Assembly: GCA_019359015.1 (NCBI GenBank)
Contig: JAHHID010000004.1
Span: forward strand, 1 to 64,000
Source of the DNA: Spirirestis rafaelensis WJT71-NPBG6
Lineage (GTDB): Bacteria; Cyanobacteriota; Cyanobacteriia; Cyanobacteriales; Nostocaceae
Direction of reading: 5' to 3'
DNA: 64,000 nucleotides
This document shows, in pieces, positions 26,794 through 35,152 of this stretch (position 1 is its first letter; each line of letters begins with the position of its first letter). The notes under the pieces were generated by a model. That model was given only the letters and a program-made list of their open reading frames with translations, searched no databases and was not told where the DNA came from. Both the position numbers and the translations under genes were made by a program.

Positions 26794-28458
26794 ATGCCCG
26801 AAAGTAAATCAAAATTTTTAATTCCTGCTCTTGGCGCTGCTGTAATTGTGACAGGAAGTATCGCAGCTTACATGTATCTAAAAGGACCGTTTGGCGATAG
26901 TTCAGGTGCTTTGGCAAGTGCTAAAATAGTTCCTTCCAAAGCATTTATTGCAACTTATATATCTACCGATCCTCAAGCTTGGGCGAAGTTACAGCAATTT
27001 GGCACTCCAGAAGCACAAAAAATAGTCGCAAAAGGTCTGGATAGCTTAAATAAGGATCTGCTAACTGAAAGTAATATTTCTTATGAAAAAGATTTGAAGC
27101 CTTGGGTAGGTGGTGTGATGATTGCTGTGCTACCACCAACTTCTTCAGCCAATCCGACTCCAAATGCTCCCCCAGCGAGACGAGAACCGAATATTTTGAT
27201 GGTGGTGGGAATTAAGGATAAGCTTGCTGCGTTAAATTTTGCTAAAAAATTAAAGCAAGAAAAAGGGGTAACTACAAAAGAAATTGACTACAAAGGCGAA
27301 AAAATTACTGAAACTATAGGTAAGGGTAAACCCTCATACACTACAGTTTTAAATAATACTTATGTGGTACTATCTCCAGAAAAGCAAACTGTAGAAAATT
27401 CAATCGATACGTATAAAGGACAACCATCTTTTGCAAGTAAAGAAGGCGCAAACAGCGTTTTCGCGAAAAATGTAGATGTAAAAAATACTGTGGCAAAAAT
27501 TTACGTACCGGACTATGGCGGGATGGTACAGCAATTAATAGCGACAAATTCGCAAACTACAACAATACCTCCAGAAACTCTGAAGCAGTTGAAGCAGGTG
27601 AAATCGATGGTAGCGGATATTGGTATTGATGATGCGGGAGTGCGGATGAAAGCGATCGCCAACTTAGATCCGCAACTGAGCAAATTTCAGTATCAAAATA
27701 CTGCGGCGAAAGTAGTAGCGAACTTTCCCGGTGATACTTTAGCACTAATTAACGGGCAAGGGATCAGCAGTTGGTGGTCAGCAGTAGTCGAACAGTCAAA
27801 AGATTATCCGGAATTTAAGCAAGTAGTCGAACAAGCCCGCGGACAACTTAAAGCAGTAAATTTTGACTTAGATAAAGATATTTTTGGCTGGATGAACGGG
27901 GAATTTGGTTTTGCTGCAATTCCTTCTAATCAAGGTATATTAGCGCAACTTGGTGTAGGCGGAGCATTTGTATTTGACACAAGCGATCGCAAAACCGCTG
28001 AATCCACCTTTGCCAAATTAGATAACCTTGCCAAAACCCAAAAAATCAACGTCGCTCAAAGAAATATCAGCGGTAAAGATATAACTGAATGGCAAATTCC
28101 CCAACAAGGTGCATTGTTAGCACATGGTTGGCTAGATCAAGATACCGTATTTATGGCGTTAGGTGGTCCGATAGGTGAGGCGATCGCCGAACCCAAAAAT
28201 CAATCTCTCGACAAGAGCGACAACTTTAAAGCCGTTACCAATTCTTTACAAAAACCTAACGGTGGCTTCCTCTACCTAGATATGGACAAAACCGTTTCTC
28301 TAGTAAATCGTTTCGCCGTCCAAGGTCAAGCTATGCCGCCAGAAGCGAGTGCTATTCTAAGTTCAATTCGTGGACTCGGTGTAACTGCTACTAGTCTCGA
28401 CAAATCGACCTCTCAAGTAGAAATGTTGTTAGCGCTCAAACCAAAAACTGCTAAATAG
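26794..28458 (+). CDS. DUF3352 domain protein, membrane-anchored
   Basis: A 554-residue protein with one N-terminal membrane segment (LIPALGAAVIVTGSIAAYMYL, residues 9-29) and a large outer domain. The mature part opens with KIVPSKAFIATYISTDPQAW and has repeating blocks such as LNNTYVVLSPEKQTVENSI and FDLDKDIFGWMNGEFGFAAI. This matches the DUF3352 family, widespread in cyanobacteria and of unknown function. AAGAGGA gives a good ribosome-binding site. It is followed by an STRR and then a methyltransferase gene on the same strand; no functional link is evident. Confidence 0.85.
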   Translation: MPESKSKFLIPALGAAVIVTGSIAAYMYLKGPFGDSSGALASAKIVPSKAFIATYISTDPQAWAKLQQFGTPEAQKIVAKGLDSLNKDLLTESNISYEKDLKPWVGGVMIAVLPPTSSANPTPNAPPARREPNILMVVGIKDKLAALNFAKKLKQEKGVTTKEIDYKGEKITETIGKGKPSYTTVLNNTYVVLSPEKQTVENSIDTYKGQPSFASKEGANSVFAKNVDVKNTVAKIYVPDYGGMVQQLIATNSQTTTIPPETLKQLKQVKSMVADIGIDDAGVRMKAIANLDPQLSKFQYQNTAAKVVANFPGDTLALINGQGISSWWSAVVEQSKDYPEFKQVVEQARGQLKAVNFDLDKDIFGWMNGEFGFAAIPSNQGILAQLGVGGAFVFDTSDRKTAESTFAKLDNLAKTQKINVAQRNISGKDITEWQIPQQGALLAHGWLDQDTVFMALGGPIGEAIAEPKNQSLDKSDNFKAVTNSLQKPNGGFLYLDMDKTVSLVNRFAVQGQAMPPEASAILSSIRGLGVTATSLDKSTSQVEMLLALKPKTAK

Positions 28459-28460
28459 GG

Positions 28461-28502
28461 CATGGGGCATTGGGCATTGGGCATTGGGCATTGGGCATTG
28501 GA
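28461..28502. repeat. 7-bp tandem repeat (STRR), CATTGGG-type units
   Basis: Six heptamers (catgggg, four cattggg, cattgga) starting two bases after the DUF3352 stop codon, followed by a C-rich partly complementary tract. Typical filamentous-cyanobacterial STRR. Confidence 0.85.
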
Positions 28503-28622
28503 ACCCCCCCTCTTTCCATCTCCCCATCCCCCCCTCTCCCCATTCCCCATTACGGATTGTCATTATGGTAAATAGGCTTCTATGATGCCAAAAGTAGAAA
28601 AATAGTTAGACAAACTTTACCT

Positions 28623-29543
28623 ATGACTGCTGGTGTAAAAACTTCTCCTGACTTCACTTCCCGTTTGGTGAATGGCATCCTAGGAATTAAGCCCCTATAC
28701 AACCTAGCCAAACACCAAGCCAGACAAATGATGATCAAACGCTCTGAAAAAATGGGCGTATCTTGGACAAAAGAAGTAGAAACACTAAAAGCGCGTGATT
28801 GGGAAAGCGATTTGGCTAAAGTGCAAAATCCCCAGCTTTCTTACCCAGAATATTACCTCACCTCATTCCACGCTTACGAAACCGGAAATCTCAGCTGGCA
28901 AGCGGCTTTTGAAGTAGAACCCGCTGCTTACGCTGTCCACTCGAAAATTTGGCAGGGTGCCCAAGCGGAAGGCGATCCAAAATTGCGTGCCTCATATCAC
29001 GATATCCTCAAAGCACAAATTCCCCATGAACCGCAAGACATTTTAGACATGGGGTGCAGCGTGGGTTTGAGTACCTTTGGCCTACAAAAGATTTATCCCC
29101 AAGCCAAAATCACAGGCTTAGACTTATCTCCTTATTTTTTAGCCGTTGCTCACTACCGAGAACAGCAACACAATTGTAAAATTAACTGGGTTAATGCGGC
29201 AGCCGAATCAACTGGACTATCAGATGCATCCTTTGATTTAATCTCGATTTTCCTGATGTGCCATGAATTGCCCCAATCAGCAACCAAAGAGATTTTTGCA
29301 GAAGCGCGGCGTCTGCTGCGTCCAGGTGGACACTTAGCAATCATGGATATGAATCCCAAATCGGAAATCTACTCTCAGATGCCACCTTACATCTTGACAC
29401 TACTCAAAAGTACTGAACCGTATTTAGACGAATATTTTGCTTTAGACATTGAACAAACTCTGATTGAGGCAGGTTTTAATGCACCTACTATCACTCGCAA
29501 CACTCCCCGTCACCGTACCGTAATTGCTCAGGTGAGTGGTTGA
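28623..29543 (+). CDS. Class I SAM-dependent methyltransferase
   Basis: A 306-residue protein. The SAM loop is DILDMGCSVGLSTFGLQ (about residues 139-155), followed by ITGLDLSPYFL and the SFDLISIFLMCHELP block. An N-terminal part of about 130 residues precedes the fold and ends in YHDILKAQIPHEPQ. It resembles UbiE/menG-like or sterol-type methyltransferases of cyanobacteria, but the acceptor is unknown. Its stop codon overlaps the start of the PrsW-like gene by 8 bases, so the two are translationally coupled. Confidence 0.85.
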   Translation: MTAGVKTSPDFTSRLVNGILGIKPLYNLAKHQARQMMIKRSEKMGVSWTKEVETLKARDWESDLAKVQNPQLSYPEYYLTSFHAYETGNLSWQAAFEVEPAAYAVHSKIWQGAQAEGDPKLRASYHDILKAQIPHEPQDILDMGCSVGLSTFGLQKIYPQAKITGLDLSPYFLAVAHYREQQHNCKINWVNAAAESTGLSDASFDLISIFLMCHELPQSATKEIFAEARRLLRPGGHLAIMDMNPKSEIYSQMPPYILTLLKSTEPYLDEYFALDIEQTLIEAGFNAPTITRNTPRHRTVIAQVSG

Positions 29544-30507
29544 TTTATCTGTACTGCTGTGTGCCGTTATACCACCACTGCTGCTTCTTGCCTATTACTA
29601 TTACCGTGTCACCACTGCCCCATCTTTGCTAAGGCTACTATTGTTCTTTATCATCGGGGCAATATCTGGTTTCATCGCTCTGGGCTTAGAATGGGTTTTT
29701 GAAACTGTAGCCAACTCGATTGTAGACTGGCAGCAGATGAATAAATCCCTTCCTGGTGTCGCCCTGCGGCAGCTTGTGGAGATTGGTCCAATAGAAGAAA
29801 GCTGCAAGTTAGCAGCGGTTGTTACCCCAACTTGCTATTTTAAACGTAAGTATGAATTACGAGCCAGTAGCATTTTTCTCTTCACTATAGCTGTTGCCCT
29901 TGGATTCACTGCTGAAGAAAACTGGATTTACCTTTACAATGGCACGGCATCAATTTTTGAGCGTAGCATCGGTACGCCAGTCCACGCTTTGTTCTCAGCA
30001 CCTTGGGGTTATGCTTTAGGAATATTTATTGGCTCATATGTTCGTTTATCTCGATACAAAAAAGTTATTCCCAGCGCTTGGCTAAATTCAGTAATTTGTC
30101 ATGCCTTAGTGAATCTTCTATCTAGTGCTTGGCGTTACCCAGCACCGTTAAGCTTCCTCAGCTATGGTTTGTTTCCGTTTCTAGTGTGGATGTTTTGGCG
30201 ATTAGAGCAATTATTGCGAAAAGTGCAAACTAAACCACCGATTACCCTGATTTCTGGCTATACACCTAAGCTTCGTAACTGGCAACGGGGTTTAGCGCTG
30301 TTTGCCCTAATGATAGGTGGAAATGCTATTTTTGGGCTTTTCTTGATGGTAAGAATTCTCAGTCCCTTAAGTCCATCACAGCTTTTTTACCCTGATATTT
30401 TGTGGTTTATATTTCCCCGCTTTTTGCTCAGTCTAATTTTCGGATTGATAGCGTGGCTAATTTATCGCTATTTAAGACGTTCAGCGCGACGGCAATATTT
30501 CAATTAG
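29536..30507 (+). CDS. PrsW-like intramembrane metalloprotease
   Basis: A 323-residue polytopic membrane protein with about eight hydrophobic segments. It retains the family's putative metal and catalytic sites: IGPIEESCKLA (Glu87-Glu88), GFTAEENWIY (Glu126-Glu127), VHALFSAPWGYALG (His150) and ICHALVN (His near 188). The founding member, B. subtilis PrsW, cleaves an anti-sigma factor; the target here is unknown. Translation starts at GTG 29536 within the upstream methyltransferase gene. Its 3' end overlaps the convergent GT2 gene by 8 bases. Confidence 0.85.
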   Translation: MVDLSVLLCAVIPPLLLLAYYYYRVTTAPSLLRLLLFFIIGAISGFIALGLEWVFETVANSIVDWQQMNKSLPGVALRQLVEIGPIEESCKLAAVVTPTCYFKRKYELRASSIFLFTIAVALGFTAEENWIYLYNGTASIFERSIGTPVHALFSAPWGYALGIFIGSYVRLSRYKKVIPSAWLNSVICHALVNLLSSAWRYPAPLSFLSYGLFPFLVWMFWRLEQLLRKVQTKPPITLISGYTPKLRNWQRGLALFALMIGGNAIFGLFLMVRILSPLSPSQLFYPDILWFIFPRFLLSLIFGLIAWLIYRYLRRSARRQYFN

Positions 30508-31486
30508 TTAGCAATCTACGTGCTAATGGTTGAGGAGTAAACGAGAGCGCCAATGCTACTATGGTTCGCAGGTTAAATTTTTGTTGTCTCAAAGCTTGTA
30601 AAAGTACTGGTCTTGCTTCTGTTACTTTTTCAGCTCGCAGTAAGCCAATAGCCAAAGTTGTATGTGCGTGTAACCATTTCTCCCGGAAGTAATTCTTAAA
30701 ATCTTGCAGTCGCTGATCTTCCATAAACTGACGGTTGCAAAAAATACCAGCTTTACTCGCCCGAATCTTATCATAGGCGTTTTTGCCGCCACTAGATGCC
30801 GTTACTGATTCGGTATGCACGCGGTATCTAGTTAGTCTTTCAGGAGAATAATATGCTCCACCACCAGTGCGGCAAGCAAGGTATGTTAAATACAGATCCC
30901 AAAAAGGTCCCATTTCCGGCACAAAATCGTTCCATTCAATAGCATCTTTGCGGATAACTGTAGCTACTGCACATGGTACAGCTTGCTGAACTAAACCTAT
31001 TTCATAAAAAGGTTGGTAAACTCCTTCTTTTAGCTGGTCTCGCTTCCAGTACTGGGTATTCTCCTGTGTTGCCACATCATCAATCTTGCTTTCGGGATTT
31101 ATGATGTAGTGGTCGCTAAAAGCTAAGACCAAATTTGGATTAGCTTCAAGCTGCGGTACAAGCTTTTCTAAAAAGTCCTCGTTCCACATATCGTCGTCGT
31201 TAAGACTGGCAACATATTTCCCGCGTGCCTCTTTATATGCAGCAATAACATTCCGCGAGATTCCTAAATTCTTGGAATTACGCCCTAATCGAATTCGTGG
31301 ATCGTTAAAAGAATCAACGATTTTTTGGGGACTTTCGGGACTACAATCATCAGAGACAATAATTTCAATGTTTTTATAAGTTTGCTTGACAGCACTTTCA
31401 ATCGCTTGCTTGAGATATTTAGGACGATTGTAAGTAGGTATGATGACGCTAACTAGAGAATTTTGGGAATCAATTTTGGATGGCAT
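30500..31486 (-). CDS. Family 2 glycosyltransferase
   Basis: A 328-residue GT2 enzyme with VSVIIPTYNRPKYLKQAIES, IEIIVSDDCSPES and a DxD-type SLNDDDMWNEDFLEKL. WDLYLTYLACRTGGG corresponds to the acceptor region. It is outside the main polysaccharide block and not a close copy of the tandem GT2 pair. It overlaps the PrsW-like gene tail to tail. It probably makes a cell-surface glycan or glycoconjugate. Confidence 0.9.
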   Translation of the reverse strand: MPSKIDSQNSLVSVIIPTYNRPKYLKQAIESAVKQTYKNIEIIVSDDCSPESPQKIVDSFNDPRIRLGRNSKNLGISRNVIAAYKEARGKYVASLNDDDMWNEDFLEKLVPQLEANPNLVLAFSDHYIINPESKIDDVATQENTQYWKRDQLKEGVYQPFYEIGLVQQAVPCAVATVIRKDAIEWNDFVPEMGPFWDLYLTYLACRTGGGAYYSPERLTRYRVHTESVTASSGGKNAYDKIRASKAGIFCNRQFMEDQRLQDFKNYFREKWLHAHTTLAIGLLRAEKVTEARPVLLQALRQQKFNLRTIVALALSFTPQPLARRLLTN

Positions 31487-32183
31487 ATTCTTAGTTCCTT
31501 AAAGTTACTTGCCAGTAGGAATCTTTGATGCATTGATGATTTTTAATTGAAAAAATTCAACATTCTTGTATTTAGCAAAAAAAATGTTTAAATTTGTTGG
31601 GACTTTTTGCCGTACACGAAAATAAGACCATATCCAAATACATGGTAGGTTAACTAACAACAACTGCTTAGAAGCACCCAAAAACCTTGCAAAAACTATT
31701 GTTGAACATTTCTTCATCACATCAATACATTTCTTTCCAAATCAGATAAACATATTGATGACATGATGATTCGTTATTTATCTAACCTAAATAACGTTTT
31801 AATCAACTCTGTTACTATTGTAAAGATAATATGTCTTTTAAGATCTCTCCATAGAAAGAGATTGACAAAGGATGGTTAAGATTGGTTTAAGTATAGTTTC
31901 TTGATAAATTATAAAATATTTAACAGGAGGTTTCATTTTTCAGAGCACGCTCTGCCGTAGAGCTTTGATGAGCACGCTACATATGATACCTTCATTTTAA
32001 AATCGCTGTCTAAGAGACTAGAATGCGATAAAAAACCATTGTATGCAATAATAAATCCTTTGACAGCTTTGATATTTATTTCGATGATGTAAATAGATTG
32101 ATATTGTTTTGGCTTTTAATTGATATTGCTAACCCAATGATTGTATGGTGGGTATCTAACTGGTATTAATTTATAGTCAAATA
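31487..32183. other. About 700 bp with no supported gene
   Basis: AT-rich. A 71-codon frame on the minus strand (31505-31720) has no ribosome-binding site or recognisable motif. A short CAGAGCACGCTCTG-like dyad lies near 31940-31955. This is probably the promoter region of the GT2 gene plus filler. Confidence 0.45.
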
Positions 32184-32211
32184 TAAAAAGGGCAGATAAA
32201 ATGTCTGCCCT
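32184..32211 (-). terminator. Rho-independent terminator after the PTPS-like gene
   Basis: On the minus strand AGGGCAG-acattttat-CTGCCCT is followed by TTTTTAT, 32 bp past the stop codon at 32243. Confidence 0.9.
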
Positions 32212-32242
32212 AATTAATTTTTGAATTTATATGTAATATGAG

Positions 32243-33115
32243 CTACACACGCGTTAAAACTGGCTGATTTTGTAGCGCACTGGCTGAGTTTGATTCGGAC
32301 TCAGTGCAGTAGATTTCACAGGAGTTATTCGGGCTCTCAATGAGTTTAACTTTGTAAAGCTTTGCTCCCAATTCCTGAATAGGCGATCGCAACAAATTAT
32401 TGATGTAAAGTGCGATATTCTCAGCAGTGGGAACTACTTCGCCAAAGTAAGAAATATCTTTGTTTAAAAAGGTGTGGTCAAAAGGCTCGACAACGTAATC
32501 TTCTATCACTTGATTCAAAGCACCTAAATCCACAATCATCCCAGTGCGCGGGTCAATTTCTCCTTTGACGGTGACTTCTAAATGGTAGTTGTGTCCGTGA
32601 CCGTGAGGACGAGCGCATTTACCGTAAATCTCCGCGTTTTCTGTGTCGCTGAGTTTAGGGTCAGCCAATCTGTGAGCGGCGCTAAAATGTGTGCTGATAG
32701 TGAGGTAAGCTTCCATTGAGTTTCCCATATAATCTGCCCAAAGTTCGGGATGTTCAAACAACTGCACGCGGACTATAGGCAAGTGGGGTGCTAACCGCTG
32801 CCAGATGACTCGTGCGATATTCTCTGTAGTGGGCAGAGTTTGTTGAAATTCTGTCCACACATCGTTGAGATAAGAAAAGTCTAGTTGGCTTGTGACTTCC
32901 CGCTTAATTACGTGTTTCACATCAGACAAATTCAGCACCATGCCATATTCATCTAATTCCCCAGCTAGGGAGACAAATAAAACATAATTATGTCCATGTC
33001 CGGGAAATCGCGAGCAAGCGCCAAATTTATCAACATTCTCTGCTTCACTCAGTTCTGGTAACCAATACCGATGACTTGCCGAAAACTGAGCGCGGCGATT
33101 AACAATGCATTGCAT
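32243..33115 (-). CDS. Fused double-domain 6-pyruvoyl-tetrahydropterin synthase / QueD-like protein
   Basis: 290 residues, twice the size of a single QueD/PTPS, with two homologous domains. Zinc-binding His sets are visible in both: His15, His40 and His42 (FSASHRYW, PGHGHNY), and His148, His173 and His175 (SAAHRL, HGHGHNY). The catalytic-type Cys is present in both (Cys34, Cys167). The Asp-His pair of the active site is intact only in the second domain (FDHTFLN, Asp213-His214); the first has LDFSYLN, with Phe in place of His. Members turn dihydroneopterin triphosphate into 6-carboxy- or 6-pyruvoyl-tetrahydropterin. Either queuosine or pterin synthesis is possible. Domain 1 may be structural. 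Confidence 0.9.
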   Translation of the reverse strand: MQCIVNRRAQFSASHRYWLPELSEAENVDKFGACSRFPGHGHNYVLFVSLAGELDEYGMVLNLSDVKHVIKREVTSQLDFSYLNDVWTEFQQTLPTTENIARVIWQRLAPHLPIVRVQLFEHPELWADYMGNSMEAYLTISTHFSAAHRLADPKLSDTENAEIYGKCARPHGHGHNYHLEVTVKGEIDPRTGMIVDLGALNQVIEDYVVEPFDHTFLNKDISYFGEVVPTAENIALYINNLLRSPIQELGAKLYKVKLIESPNNSCEIYCTESESNSASALQNQPVLTRV

Positions 33116-33231
33116 GAGTATCCTGTCAGCAGAATTTAAAATTTCTTAACTTTCACTCTTTCCAGGATAAACTAATTCCTTTGTCCTTTGTCTTTGAGCA
33201 ATGACTAATAACTAATCAGCAACGACTAACC

Positions 33232-33927
33232 CTATACATATACATCTATAGATTCTTGCGCCTCACGGTGCAATCTCGTGGCGATGCGGAACATTTCGTG
33301 CCCGGTGTGCAGATAATGCTCATCGTAGTTCAGAGGGAAAAATTCTAACTCGTCAAGCCCATCGGCGATACGATTCAGGCTGTAGTAAAGGTGAGCCGCA
33401 GCTCTTGCCAAACTTGGGGGATTTGGTAGGGAACGAAAACTAATTTGCGCCTGCTTGAGGTCATTTCGACAGGTGTTTAAGTAATCCTGAAATTCTTCTA
33501 AGAGTTCATCATCAAAGGGATCGGCGGCTAGTTGGTCAATTTGGTCTTCTAAAGAATCGAGAATGCCACTAACTAAGCGATTGACAGGTTGATAAACTAA
33601 GTGGAGCCATGCCTCAATTTGGTCATCAACATCGCGTCCGGTTCGCCTTGCTGCTTTGTGACGTTCTTGAGCAGCAGCTGTCCGCTGTTGGCGATCGCCC
33701 TGAGATTTTTTGGACTTGTCGCGCAGTTTTTGGTCATAATTTAGGCGACTTTGTGCGTCGCCTAAAACCTCGTATGCTGCATTAATGTGTATAATCTGCT
33801 CGCGGTCTGCTGTTTGTTGATTAGTATCCGGATGAAATAATTTCACCAAGCGGCGATAAGCCTGCTTAATTTCCGCTTGGCTTGCATTCGGACTTACTTT
33901 AAGAGTTTCGTAGTAGTTAGATGCCAT
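33232..33927 (-). CDS. J-domain (DnaJ-like) protein
   Basis: A 231-residue protein with an N-terminal J domain: NYYETLKVSPNASQAEIKQA, LVKLFHPDTNQ (HPD tripeptide present) and INAAYEVLGDAQSRLNYDQ. The rest lacks the Gly/Phe and zinc-finger regions of DnaJ proper, and is an alpha-helical, acidic domain (about 110-231). J proteins stimulate Hsp70 ATPase and direct it to clients; the C-terminal domain would choose the client. The start is ATG 33927. No operon partner is evident. Confidence 0.9.
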   Translation of the reverse strand: MASNYYETLKVSPNASQAEIKQAYRRLVKLFHPDTNQQTADREQIIHINAAYEVLGDAQSRLNYDQKLRDKSKKSQGDRQQRTAAAQERHKAARRTGRDVDDQIEAWLHLVYQPVNRLVSGILDSLEDQIDQLAADPFDDELLEEFQDYLNTCRNDLKQAQISFRSLPNPPSLARAAAHLYYSLNRIADGLDELEFFPLNYDEHYLHTGHEMFRIATRLHREAQESIDVYV

Positions 33928-34490
33928 TACTCCAATTTATTCTTAGCTAATGCTAGCTGCTAATGCTTGGCTCTAAGTGTTGCAACAAGGGCGTATTCAA
34001 ATACCTATCTCCAAAACTGGGTTGAATCATGACAATCCACCGCGCTTGATTTTATGGTCGTTGGGCAGCACAATTGCTGTACACACGCTCACCACTGTAA
34101 ATGCCAGATAATAGCTTTTGTTTTATTGCGAAACGCTGATCGCAGGCGATCGCTTAGTCGGTTAAGGTAATCACTTCATCTATGATAATTTTACAGTGTT
34201 GAAAACATAAAGCCCACAGACGCATATCCGTGACACCCCAGTAATGCGGAAGGCACAGCGACACCGCATTTTCGCTCATCAATACCTAGCACCGCGATTC
34301 TACCGTCACATATCTTCTCAATATAACGAATTTATTCGCGTACTAAGCCAGTTGTAGTGCGCTTTGTCTTTTTCGCATGTCGTTATTAGATTTTCATTTC
34401 ATCCTTTGGGAGTCTAACATTTTTCCTTAGTTATTAGTAATTAGTCAGTCAACAGTCAAAAGTTCTTCCCTATTGACTATTGACCATTGA
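33928..34490. other. 563 bp without a supported gene
   Basis: Upstream region of the J-domain gene and downstream region of the Rrf2 gene. One HIP1 octamer-like GCGATCGC lies near 34147, and heptamer-like ATTGACTATTGACCATTGACT lies at 34472-34492. No array or RNA gene seen. Confidence 0.45.
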
Positions 34491-34928
34491 CTAAATGTAG
34501 TACATGATATCCAACTGTCGCCGTGCATCTCGTTTTTCACGGAGATCCTGAAGCGTGTATTTTTGTAAAACTGCATTTGCTGCTTGACGTGCTTCTTGCC
34601 AGATATCTTCTATAACACCACTGTCAACAGTTTTTGGCTGAACATCTTCATCACACGTCCGCACATCTAACCCTTCCAAACATCCCATAACCTCAAAAAT
34701 TGTTATTTTCCAAGGTTCTCGCGACAGTATATAGCCTCCTTTTGATCCGCGTTGGCTTTTGACTATACCTCCACGTCTCAAAGTTGCTAGGAGCTGTTCT
34801 AGATAGCGATCGGGTATATTTTGTTGTGCCGCAATGGTGCGAATTTGCTGCGGTTCGCCGCTTTGGTAATGAATTGCCAATTCTAATAAGGCAAGAATTG
34901 CGTATTCTGATTTACACGATAGTTCCAC
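34491..34928 (-). CDS. Rrf2 family transcriptional regulator
   Basis: A 145-residue regulator with the family's N-terminal winged helix: LSCKSEYAILALLELAIH, IRTIAAQQNIPDRYLEQLL and RRGGIVKSQRGSKGGYILSR. The linker region that carries three clustered cysteines in iron-sulfur Rrf2 proteins such as IscR has only a GCLEG and a TCDED cysteine here, so cluster binding is uncertain. Rrf2 proteins control iron-sulfur, redox or nitric-oxide genes. The iron-uptake porin gene lies just upstream on the same strand, and a long inverted repeat sits before this gene. Confidence 0.88.
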   Translation of the reverse strand: MELSCKSEYAILALLELAIHYQSGEPQQIRTIAAQQNIPDRYLEQLLATLRRGGIVKSQRGSKGGYILSREPWKITIFEVMGCLEGLDVRTCDEDVQPKTVDSGVIEDIWQEARQAANAVLQKYTLQDLREKRDARRQLDIMYYI

Positions 34929-34943
34929 AGGCTGTAATAAAGG

Positions 34944-34999
34944 ATGAAGTATAAAGGATGAATGCTGAAGCTAAAGATTTTTCATCCTTTATACTTCAT
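34944..34999. promoter_or_regulatory. 19-bp perfect inverted repeat before the Rrf2 gene
   Basis: ATGAAGTATAAAGGATGAA (34944-34962) and its exact reverse complement (34981-34999), with an 18-base loop, lie 16-71 bp upstream of the Rrf2 start. It could be a leader hairpin, a terminator-like structure, or an operator. The aaggatgaa units recall heptamer repeats, so it may be repeat-derived. Confidence 0.6.
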
Positions 35000-35089
35000 A
35001 GTTCATCCTTTTTCTAGTATACTCCGGTTCTCCACTGGGGTTTGATAGTTTGTATTCACTGATTTAGGGTTGAAGCGCTGACTACGAAT

Positions 35090-35113
35090 AAAAAACCCCG
35101 CTTGAGGGCGGGG
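35090..35113 (-). terminator. Rho-independent terminator of the porin gene
   Basis: Minus strand: CCCCGC-cctcaa-GCGGGG followed by TTTTTT, 40 bp past the porin stop. Confidence 0.92.
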
Positions 35114-35152
35114 AGGAATAGGGTGTTAAATTGTAGTCAGATTGTCAATGTT

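Noticed and set aside
31505-31720. 71-residue ORF upstream of the GT2 gene at 30500-31486
   Set aside because: No start signal or recognisable sequence; lies in a presumed promoter region.
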